A DNA stretch of 25,271 bases from Psilocybe azurescens (taxonomy: Eukaryota > Basidiomycota > Agaricomycetes > Agaricales > Agrocybaceae). The notes beneath the pieces are model-generated. The model was not told the DNA's origin. It did no database searches and saw nothing but the letters and a program-made list of their open reading frames with translations. The DNA is taken from NCBI GenBank assembly GCA_023853785.1, contig JAJIRX010000063.1, forward strand, positions 1 through 25,271, written 5' to 3'. A program made the translations under genes and the position numbers. Shown here piece by piece: positions 1-8,681 of this stretch (position 1 is its first letter; every line of letters begins with the position of its first letter).

Positions 1-125
1 CAAACAACCTCGCTGATCCATTTGATTCAAGGAGATCCCTATCTCAGTTCGGCGTTTACTTGACCTGGAGGCAGCGGTGGATGACGAGGATTTGAGAGCT
101 GACGACGATGAGAAAAGGAATCATG

Positions 126-218
126 GTTAGTCCATGTATTGCTTTTGTTTTGTTTTTGTTTTTGTTTTTGTTTTTTACGTCCTTTACTACGGCGTTAATC
201 GCATCCTCTTTTCTTCAG
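126..218 (+). other. Intron in the Spt5-like gene with a T-rich GTTTTT tandem tract
   Basis: Donor GTTAGT and acceptor TTCTTCAG. Joining the flanks in phase 1 gives an acidic run continuing into DNFIDDEEPS. The intron carries several consecutive TTTTTG units, a simple repeat likely to vary in length. Confidence 0.7.
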
Positions 219-444
219 ATAATTTCATTGACGACGAAGAACCATCGGCTGGTCAGTCTAGCTCCTCGGTCCCCATGGAGAGAATTCCCTTCAAAATAAT
301 GACGCCGCCTTCGAGGAAGTTTTGAGCGAATATACGACAGGTTGTCGCATCAGCCGAAAGGGCTTGCCAGCACTACAAATCATGACTTGATTAGTGGCTT
401 GCCCTGTGCTCAAGACTTCCCCACTTTGGCGCGTTAAGTGTCGC

Positions 445-501
445 GTAAGTTTCCTGTTATCGTTTATTACCGAAGATATAAAATTCATTGGTCATAGATA
501 G
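445..501 (+). other. Intron in the Spt5-like gene
   Basis: Donor GTAAGT after the codons for PLWRVKCR, acceptor ATAG. Splicing joins this in frame to GSRECMILFLLENATSIHE at the start of the NGN-like domain. Its 57 nt are typical for basidiomycetes. Confidence 0.75.
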
Positions 502-1447
502 GGGTCGAGAGAATGCATGATCTTGTTTTTATTGGAGAATGCCACCTCGATACATGAAATACGTTCGGCGTTTACACCTGGGACTTTACGGGGCTGGGTA
601 TATCTGGAATGCACCATGAATCGAGACCTCGTCTCCTCTCTCGATGCAGGGAATCATCAAAGCGAGAAGGCGATGGCAAAACATTCCATTCGAGGACTGG
701 GTCGATATGTTGGAGATGAAGCCCGATGACACTGTCAGTGAAGAAGGCAGATGGGTGAGCAACGGAGGCGTACAGAGGAGCGTTGGTGTTGTCGTCGCGG
801 TAAAAGCCTGGGAGTCGACATTCTCTTAGTTCCACGCCTAAAGCTGCCCACTCCGCCTCCTTCACCAAAAGGCCCTGAATTTTTGTTGACGAAAAGCGAG
901 CTTCAAACCCCCTTCCCTCCCTAAACAGCAATTATTCGATCCTAAATCCTACCAGGATATCTATGGCGTCAATCCCAAGCGACAACGAGACGGTATTTAC
1001 ACTGCTGCTGGACTCACTTTCGAACATGGCCTCGTCCGCAAGGAATTCGACTGTCATTCTATTTCATCTGCCACAAACATTCCTCTCGATCTTTATTTCT
1101 ATTTCTAGGCACCAAGCACCCGTTTTCCTTAACACTCAAATTCCTCGCCCACAAGAATGGGATTTTGAAACAGGGAGATCGTTGTCCGCTCCACTGAAAA
1201 AGGGGTGTCTAGTGGTTGCAGAAGTAGACTATGTCAGTTGCGCTGTCCGACCTTGAAAACTTTACTATGCGTTACCTGGCAAGATATATATAAATATTTT
1301 GGTCTCGGAGACTTTGTTATGATTACGGGTGGCCCTTCTCGTGGAAAAACTGGATGGGTTGTCAACGTGGAAGAAGAATTCGCCTCCATCATTGTCAAAA
1401 CCATTGAGGGAGAAATTCTCGCTGCTGATCCCAGCGAAGCTCTTAAT

Positions 1448-1493
1448 GTGCGCCGCAATGAAATATCATCTATCTCTACTAACTTGATTACAG
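1448..1493 (+). other. Intron in the Spt5-like gene
   Basis: The donor GTGCGC is weak but the branch site (CTAAC) and acceptor (TTACAG) are good. Splicing in phase 0 joins ...SEALN to RLEHHVNLLKKISEP, the usual linker after the first KOW domain of this family. Length is 46 nt. Confidence 0.65.
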
Positions 1494-1781
1494 CGTCTAG
1501 AACATCACGTTAATTTGTTGAAAAAGATCAGCGAACCATTCATACATGCCTCGCACCGAGCTTGGAGGACCGCCCTCTCAAGGCAGATAGATCGCCATGG
1601 CTCGATCTAGGAGTTACCATAACTCATGGTCCTTGGAAGGGTACTGCGGCACTGTCAAGAACGTCCTTCTTGGTCAACCGACACTTAGTGGGCAGAGAAT
1701 AGAGGTTCAACTTTCGCATATTGCTAGTGCGCGGCCTTTCGCCCGAGAGCTGTTCGATTACGACGACATTATCGAAACTAG

Positions 1782-1832
1782 GTGAGCATACATTCTAATT
1801 CAGATGGTACTTTGTTTAAATATGAATTCAAG
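1782..1832 (+). other. Intron in the Spt5-like gene
   Basis: Donor GTGAGC directly follows the second KOW (LFDYDDIIET). The acceptor ATTCAAG at 1832 opens the frame that leads toward the C-terminal repeats; an upstream ATTCAG at 1803 is an alternative. Confidence 0.5.
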
Positions 1833-1967
1833 CACACGACTCAAACTGGTCGACTTTGACAAACCGACCAACCGGGCCTTTTGCAAAACAAGCGCTACGA
1901 AGCCCAATCAATATGGCAGGCTTCGAGTTCTAGTGGCGCAACCCCATTACCTGATACGACCTCATCA

Positions 1968-2042
1968 ACGCCCGCCTGGGACCCTTCTTCCCGCACCCCT
2001 ATCGTTTCAATCTCGTCAACGCCTGCCTGGGACCCGTCGTCA
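1968..2042 (+). repeat. Two copies of an Spt5 C-terminal-repeat motif (TPAWDPSS)
   Basis: TPAWDPSSRTP is encoded at 1968-2000 and TPAWDPSS again at 2019-2042. The motif resembles the TPAWN-type hexa/nonapeptide repeats of the Spt5 C-terminal region, which in active Spt5 are phosphorylated and bind elongation factors. Only two clear copies remain here. Confidence 0.65.
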
Positions 2043-2563
2043 CCTAGCCTCAAATTTTCTCAAGCTTCAATTCCTCCACTTGCTAACACCAGCCAGCAAA
2101 CGCATCCGCACCCCTTTTTCGATAAACGTCTTCTTAATATTTCTCTTCAAGTGATTGTCAATGGGGAACTCACCAAAATCAACAGCTCACTGCTGGTCTT
2201 GTCGAGGTTGACGGAAAACTGAGTATCCGATATGAGGACCACCACCAGTCGAGATTCCTCGAGCCTGAATGGGTCTCCTTCAAAAACCCTTCACCTACAC
2301 GTGATAATGGGCTACTTGTTGTGATCAAAGGCGAGCATTGCGGTAAATTTGTTCGGCGAATTCACCACAAAAAGTACCCCGACACAATTACTGTGCTTCT
2401 AGCTGTTGTGAGGAAGGAAGGAGTAGCAGAGGTACTTACGCCGGAACGTGTAGAGCTACATCCCGACTTTCTTTGTCTCAAGGGTGAAGAACCGAAAGAG
2501 AGGAAGGTTGGTAATGCACTAATGGAATCTCTACGTGAAGAGGCAAGGAAAACGGTGAAATGA

Positions 2564-3500
2564 AACAATATGTTTTTTTATAAATAATTTCGTATCTTGA
2601 CATCGAGGACATAATGTATATATCAGTCACCTAGTAATATATTGTATATAGACCGACTGCCCGTACAGTAGTGTAAATAATGTATATGGCGGGCCTAATT
2701 CTACTGTTTTTTGCTGCTTCGCCCCTGGGCCATCCCAGCAAGTTCATGACAGCGTCTCCTAGAGGGCACGGATTTGACACGCCTCTAGTCAATTAAAAAG
2801 GTAAGTTCGTTTTCCCTATAAAGTTCTCCTATTAACTGTACCACTAGGGCACAAAGTGTGCAATTCCAGCTCGTTCTTGTTTCAGACCTCGAGGGCGATC
2901 CCAAGTTCGCGTGTCTATTCACCCTCCACCGGCCTCCATTCTACTTGCTCGTTCGTCCCTTTCAAAGATATTAGGCTTTTTTAATGTCGACGGCGTTAGA
3001 ATACGGCTGTGCGTGTATTTCTATACTCTATTTTGATGTTCTACGCTATTCCATCCTTTAGATGTGAGGCTCTCTGAGCCGATGTAGTCTCTGCCCTTCC
3101 TGGCCTTTAATAGACGCTTCGCGTTTCACATCTTCTATGTCCGTCGTGTTCTCGACTTTCAGCCCTTTCTTGACCGACGCGCTCATCTTTGAGCCATCAT
3201 CCGGCCGACATTTCGTCAAGTTTAAATATTGTTGCCGTGTGTGCCGCTGATGGAGTCACAGTGGCTGGCGTCTGCTGTGGAGCGCATCTCTATTTCCTGT
3301 GTTCCTCCTAATCTCTTTCAACTCACTTCGTCCTTCTAGTACCGTTGCCAACCCAACCTATGCCACCAAAACTGCTGCCACCATCCACCATTTCGGCTCA
3401 AGTAACCAACAAGTGGAGCCCGAGTGCAGTCGCTTCTCAACCGCTTTGACAGGCCCCAATATCACATCATTTTGTTTTGTTTAGTGCGTGTGAAGGTGGA
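2564..3500. other. Intergenic region, no supported gene
   Basis: AT-rich sequence follows the Spt5-like stop, with poly(T) and ATATAT patches. A 61-codon open frame at 3299-3484 has no recognisable features. I see no RNA gene or repeat pair here. Confidence 0.5.
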
Positions 3501-3515
3501 GCGGCCCCACAAGCA

Positions 3516-3532
3516 TGAAGATATATAAACAC
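3516..3532 (+). promoter_or_regulatory. Core-promoter-like TATA element
   Basis: An AGATATATAAACA stretch is followed by about 130 bases rich in CAA, CTAAC and ACC triplets, the usual look of a fungal 5' leader. No long reading frame follows, so it would drive a non-coding or short-ORF transcript, or be a relic of a lost gene. Confidence 0.4.
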
Positions 3533-3680
3533 GACCTTCCTACTAACACCCCAACTAACTCTAGTCGCAAACAACGACACCACTACCCACTCACCCAATT
3601 ATTCCAACTTAACACCTTGCCCATACCTCAAGAACGTCTGGCTGATCATTATCGACGCTTTCCCAGGTGAATTGCTCTAG

Positions 3681-4196
3681 GTAACTGCTCGGCTCATTCT
3701 TACCCACTGCTTTACTGATTGTATTTCGGAGATCAATAGAAGGCCCTGCGCCAGACAGACTTCATAATAGGTAGGTTTTATCCATATAATTTGTTATTGT
3801 ATTCTGCTAATCCTAGGTGTCTCTGAAAGTGACCACCTAAACTCTGGCCAGGCGCAATTTGTCAGTCCTTTTTCCTCGTTTTTATCTATTTTAATTTTAT
3901 TTCTGTTGATAATTTAAAATGGCAGCCCAATTCTTTATTTTTGCTTCGAGTCTTCAGACCGAGCATTTATACACAAGTGTAACGTTCACAGGTATGGCCA
4001 TATTGAGAAATTTATATTTATGTTTATTTATTTATTTTTGAAGCTTATGAGTAAGTTCTTCATATTTCTTATCTAGCTTTTACGTGTTACCCTTATTCAA
4101 GTATTGGGTCGTTGACATTATCAATCAGTGGGGTGGGAAGAGATTCCGCAATGGGAGGGGTTACTGTTGGTTTTAGTACCTGTAGTTAATGTAGTC
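3681..4196 (+). ncRNA. Possible spliced transcript with no long ORF
   Basis: Downstream of the TATA element there are three intron-like segments: 3681-3739 (GTAACT...CAATAG), 3771-3816 (GTAGGT...CTAAT...CCTAG) and 3992-4076 (GTATGG...ATCTAG). The last, if spliced, joins an ATG at 3919 to a continued frame ending near 4196, giving a peptide of about 60 residues that starts MAAQFFIFASS. I recognise no family, and intron-like motifs occur by chance in AT-rich DNA. The strand is inferred from the splice motifs. Transcript data would be needed. Confidence 0.25.
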
Positions 4197-4321
4197 GTAT
4201 ATTTATCTGCTTGAAAATATACCCATTTGGCTTTCTTTTTGAGTGAAACCCTGAATACCATGGTTAATATTCAGAACGGGTTCTGGTCTCAAATTGTAGC
4301 TGGTCAGGCTGACGACAACAG

Positions 4322-4535
4322 TGTTCTGGCATTGGAATCTGTCAACTATATTGTATCCAGCTCACAGAAGGGTGCTTAGTTTGCAATCCATTGCGAGTCT
4401 CTGAGGATCTAAATTCTTGTAGACAATTGGTGACAGTAAGCTCTGGCATTGGAATTTCTTGGTCATATTATATCTAGCTCACGAACAGTTGCCTGGCTTG
4501 CAATGTATCACAAGTATCCTAGAATTAGATACCTT
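4322..4535. repeat. Diverged tandem duplication, period about 117 bp
   Basis: CTGGCATTGGAAT begins at 4326 and again at 4443. In both units it is followed by a CATATTATATCTAGCTCAC-like segment and then by GGCTTGCAAT-like sequence. The copies are old, with many substitutions and indels. No coding capacity is seen. Confidence 0.6.
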
Positions 4536-4625
4536 GTTGATATTGATAATAATATCACAGCTGCCCTATCGTCATGCATAGGGACAGTATCAATTCCATA
4601 ATAAACTGTATCACTACGATAAACT

Positions 4626-4873
4626 CACAATATCACTTTTCAAATATTTTTTAGACCTAACAATATCTTGCTATAAATTACATTGTGAATCAGCATATAT
4701 TATGATGACAATTATAACGCAGATAACCATCTACTAATAACCCATATTATTATGACAAATTCATAATATCAATTTTCAAATATTTTTGGACCTAGCAATG
4801 TCTTTCTATAAATTGCATTGTGAGTCAGCCTATACTATGGTGACCGGATTATGGCACAGATGATCGTCTATAA
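4626..4873. repeat. Diverged tandem duplication, period about 136 bp
   Basis: Units at about 4626-4735 and 4762-4873 share TTTTCAAATATTTTT, GACCTA-CAAT, CTATAAATTxCATTGTGA and GCAxAGAT segments in the same order. The sequence is strongly AT-rich. It may be the remnant of a transposable element lying just upstream of the gene at 4892. Confidence 0.65.
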
Positions 4874-5155
4874 GGGATTTCGGAGTTCATAATGTCTGAT
4901 GTGATTCTTTCTGTTTTCCTGATGTAAGTTCGACCCCAATGCAAGAGGATATCTCGATATATACACTGAGGGCCTACTCTTTTCGGCCGTGCGCTATAAG
5001 ATCCAAAGCCATTTTCTGGAAAATCAACATGTTGCAGCATGGGACCATCGGATAGTAAGTTTCAGTGCCCAGTACTTTAACAGGATATTCTACAGCAATG
5101 ATGACCAATCATCTGTTGAACGCCGATGGCAACTTGTGCGTTCTGCCGACTGCTT

Positions 5156-5994
5156 CATCGGCAAAACCGACAAAACCATATATTACATTGTGGCCTATAT
5201 TAGGCAAGTCAATCATTTTGAGGCTATATATGGGTGATCGAAACCTTTGTGCATCCTTGGAAAGTCATACAAACATTGTATTACGTTACTATGCCCACTA
5301 ATTATTCTAGTATTTTGAACTGGTTGAGTAAGAATTAAGGCAATATTAAATTTAAGCAAAATATTTATTCAACTTTACTTTCAGTGGTAATTTTTGGTGG
5401 ACCATTGAGGTACGTTGCATTTTTGACAACCTTTTCTGTATTCTTGTAAGTTACCATAAGCATAAGTTTTGTATGTAAAATACACTAAACATTGGTACGA
5501 GATTTAATTGTATATCAATTATTTTGGCTCTCCCAGATAGGCCGCTTTTTAAATAGTGACATTGACCGTCACGTTCTTATATACAGTAATGACGTATTGG
5601 TGTAGTAGTTAGAATAGGTATTTAATTGTGTTCTGCGAAGGTGGTGGTTCAATCCTGGTAAGTAGCATTTCAATTAAATGTGATATTATGAATAATCAAT
5701 TGGAGTTATATGGGAAGAGTGCTATGTATTTTGTAGCAACATTAATGATCCAATATTTTTATTGTAAAATTGCCCCCTCAGTGGCTGTGGAAAATTGTTT
5801 TGTAATGCAAGGTTAACAAAGATTTAAGCTACCTTACAAGGACTACAAAGGTTTTATTTTTAGCTAATTCTGGCCATGACTTACAAATAAGGAGTCTATT
5901 TGTTTCACTTTACCATGCCTTTTGGGCGTTTGCGTCATTTGTTGCCTTTCAAGGGCATTGCATTCCAATATATTCTTTTGCGGTTTTGCCGATG
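5156..5994. mobile_element. Non-autonomous TIR element, copy 1 (839 bp)
   Basis: The ends are perfect 14-bp inverted repeats, CATCGGCAAAACCG and CGGTTTTGCCGATG, and with one extra base the match continues through CAAAA. The flanks carry a direct TT (5154-5155 and 5995-5996). No transposase frame is present, so it would be mobilised in trans (MITE-like). The interior is AT-rich and contains a tRNA-like segment. It nearly matches 13993-14840 along its whole length; most differences are transitions or run-length changes, so both insertions look fairly young. It interrupts the coding exon of the gene at 4892-7086. Confidence 0.85.
5594..5662 (+). ncRNA. tRNA-like segment with Pol III A box and B box, copy 1
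   Basis: TGGTGTAGTAGTTAGAATA (from 5598) closely resembles the A box/D arm of a eukaryotic tRNA. GGTTCAATCC (from 5646) matches the B box/T loop, with a spacing of about 48 bp. The T stem pairs poorly and no complete cloverleaf forms, so this is a tRNA relic or a SINE-type internal promoter, not a functional tRNA. Confidence 0.5.
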
Positions 5995-7086
5995 TTCTTA
6001 CGATACAGTCGAATTTCGGACATACACTCCAAAGAATGCTTTGAAGATCCGAATAAAATGGAAATATTCAACATCATAATGGATACATCTTTCTGGGATG
6101 GCTTACGCGATATATCCTCGCTTGAATTGGTATTGGCTGCATTGGGTTGGTTCAACAGACATGTGGTGAGTGCCAATATAATCATACGTCCGCCGTTCAC
6201 CAATTTATTGCTGCCATCCATACCAGACCGGACCCAGCAGGGACGTTATCAGAGATCACGATAGCAGCCTTCCTCACACAATGGTATGCGCTGCGAAAAG
6301 GATATTCGAAATCGCCTACTTGCCACACTTCACAGATGCTTATTGCTCTAATCTTTGGATGTACAGCGATAGCGACTCCATTCCGTCAGTATTCTTGCAT
6401 ATAATCTCTCCATCCCATGACGGAACATACTCCTCCATCGAGGAGAAGCCTCTGGATCGATTGGACATTCCAAGTGCTGATTTCAATGCTCACGGCGCTC
6501 ACAGATGGATAACTGAATTCCACGAGGAAGTCTTTGAGAGTGAGGGAAGCTCAGTCATCAGCCCTTATGACTGGTATCCTCATCTAGCCACATTCCTCCT
6601 CACCATGCTCGTGAAAATCAATACGCTGCGCTGAACCCCAGTTTTGAAGAATACTCGGGCTGGAAAACAGTCACTAGGAAATATTTTCTGCCGCTTATTG
6701 AGTGTCTACCTTATACGATTCCGACACAGCAGAGCTTAAATGCCCTACGTGCGCTGCATTACGTGTGTTCCAAGATACCTCCTCAACATCAGTGGAGACC
6801 ACCATGTGGTTTCTGCTCTCAAGCTATAGATTTCTTGAAGGTATGTTCGAAGGGTAACTCTACAGTTTTTATTGTACTCATTTTCATCGTATAGAAATAT
6901 GACCGTTCTTCCCTCTCATGGCTAAAGTTTGATTTATTGGCAGACTGGCTATTGGGACTCATGACTCGCGAGTCCAGGAGAATCTTTGAGGGTGTTAATA
7001 TGTATCATATGCTTGATGATTACACAACTGATGATGGCGAGTCATCATCGACGATGTCCGACATGGACCAAGATGAAGATCTCTGA

Positions 7087-8681
7087 TTCCAGGGGAGGAA
7101 CAATTTTCGCGATGGCCCTTTCGCGTCGTTGTCAGGGGTAGGGCTTCAAAGGTGTGCGTGCATACTTGGAACGTGCTGTTGCGGTACAGGCGTTGGTGTA
7201 TTAGTGTACAAATCTACGAAAAATTTCGTTTATTACCGTCTACCGGACACTCCGCGAACGGCGACTTCTGCGCCTACACCTTGTAATTGCATCAAGATGA
7301 CAATAGAGAACAATATTCCTCTCCCCGCGTTTGATCGTTGAGCGTGAACCCTCTGAATCCCGATGAGTATGCACGCTAGGTGTCTTTGACGAATCGCCTC
7401 TATATCGATTTCACTTTGTCATGTTTTTCTCTGTATTCTACCGCCAATACTCCGGACCATGGTGCATGAAATTTCGTCTCTAAGTATGTCTGCTGTCCTA
7501 TCCATCTTCGTCCCGGAGGCCGCCCGATGCAGTCTTCTCCCCCACTTATTTCCGCACTCACGAACACGCTACACACAATCGCGATTGCTCAGGTCCACCA
7601 AACTGCCACCGTCGGAAAACACATCCAGCATGTCAAATTTGGAATATACACGGAGCACTTCTGAACTGCGCCTTTCTAATTCCGCCGTTTGAGCTGCGAC
7701 ACATCGAAGGCTGGAGGCATCAACTAGAAGTTAGACATCTGAACGAGTCGAGTGCTAGCACTACGCGAATCGCGTGTTAGCGTTTGAAACAGCAAAATAT
7801 ACGCACGCGCGGTCGCTCAATGAGGTGCCTCGCCATCTCAAGCACGCATGTCCGACAGCATGCCAAATGTACCCGGATCGCTTCCATACTGCGTCATTTG
7901 AATCCAATCGTGCATAGTTGCGACACGAGAAGATGGCGGGCATCAACTACGATTTGAACGTCTCGTGTGCCAGCTGAACGCTAGAGCTGCGCGTTGTGGG
8001 GTCATAGCCTCCGAGGCGGCGTGTGGTGTCTCATAAAGCTCATTTAAGACGCAAGGTCCACACATGCGACCTGTGGAGAAAGTGGGAGGCCCCAGCGAGT
8101 GAGAGAAAGGATGTCGGTAGGGATTGAAGTCGAAGACGAGGTTCCTAGCGGGGACTCTCAAGGGGAAGAGGATGAAGCCCGCATGGACCTGCGTGGACCT
8201 GTATTGAGAATGGAGCAGGAGCCTGAAGTCTTCTCTGCGGTGTCGTCCAGTCTACAAGTCGACCTCGTTCCAGCACTAAAACGAGTGTCTTGACTGCCAG
8301 ACCAGCTCGTGCGCCGGGTGGTAGCAAGTGGGCTTTGGAAAGAAGGATGGGTGTATATTGGTGGAGTGATGTTAAGGCTATGACCTGAAGGGTGATGTTG
8401 TGCGCGAGCGCGAGCGTGTGGGAGTGGACAGACTCAGTGCCTGTGCCAGATTACTTGGAGGCGTCCATCCAAAGGCCTACAGGCAGTGATGTCAAGCAGA
8501 CTTGTGCACCCGAGTATAGCTAAAGGATCCAATGGGCGTGTAACGACGAGAGCGTTCGAAGGCGATCATGATTAAGCTCAATTTTTGAATGCAATCCAAA
8601 AAGGATAGTATGACCTGGAAGCTGGACAGTCAGATCGGTTGCTCGACTACCAAAGCATAGCTGCTCCACAGACCAATCGAT
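7087..8681. other. Long stretch without a supported gene
   Basis: Open frames up to 72 codons exist on both strands but none shows a recognisable domain or splice structure. A diverged repeat of about 47 bp occurs at about 7691-7738 and 7917-7965 (TGCGACAC...GCATCAACTA...). The sequence between 7740 and 8560 is richer in CpG than the surrounding AT-rich regions. Confidence 0.4.

Larger units (their letters stand above)
1..2563 (+). pseudogene. Spt5-like transcription elongation factor paralogue, 5' end outside window, frame-broken
   Basis: The pieces, in order and in different frames, match the Spt5 layout. An acidic N-terminus (LEAAVDDEDLRADDDEK, then FIDDEEPS) is followed by an NGN-like domain at about 500-830 (EIRSAFTPGTLRGWVYLE), a KOW domain at about 1290-1440 (FGLGDFVMITGGPSRGKTGW), a second KOW at about 1598-1780 (KGYCGTVKNVLLG), two C-terminal TPAWDPSS motifs, and a tail with NGLLVVIKGEHCGKFVRRIH. 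Spt5 with Spt4 clamps RNA polymerase II in the nucleus, and agarics are known to carry extra Spt5-like genes. Four introns fit the frame: 126-218, 445-501, 1448-1493 and 1782-1832, so this is not a processed copy. At least eight frame breaks occur, mostly explained by one missing base in a short homopolymer. An in-frame TGA lies at 388-390 and a net shift near 906-925 is not so simply explained. It may therefore be a real pseudogene or a working paralogue with sequence errors. The family call is firm; activity is unknown. Confidence 0.82.
4892..7086 (+). pseudogene. Spliced gene of unknown family split by a TIR element
   Basis: The proposed ATG at 4892 opens a five-exon model: 4892-4923, 4971-5054, 5096-5155 continuing at 5997-6165, 6227-6840 and 6895-7086. 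The introns 4924-4970, 5055-5095, 6166-6226 and 6841-6894 have GTAAGT, GTAAGT, GTGAGT and GTATGT donors and YAG-type acceptors. The third exon is cut by the 839-bp TIR element; leaving one TT of its target repeat rejoins RRWQLVRSADCF to LRYSRISDIHSK in frame. One more shift lies at 6614-6617 (AAAA, one A short). With both repairs the length is 1152 nt, about 383 residues, ending in an acidic tail (DDGESSSTMSDMDQDEDL). I do not recognise the family: no membrane segment or catalytic motif is obvious. The start codon is the least certain part. Confidence 0.65.

Noticed and set aside
3919..4196. A mating-pheromone precursor, because of the small spliced ORF ending in cysteine-containing residues
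   Set aside because: The end STCS does not place a cysteine four residues from the C-terminus as a CaaX signal requires.
5594..5662. A functional tRNA gene in the TIR element
   Set aside because: A and B boxes are good, but the T stem has mismatches and no acceptor or anticodon stem closes. Listed only as tRNA-like.
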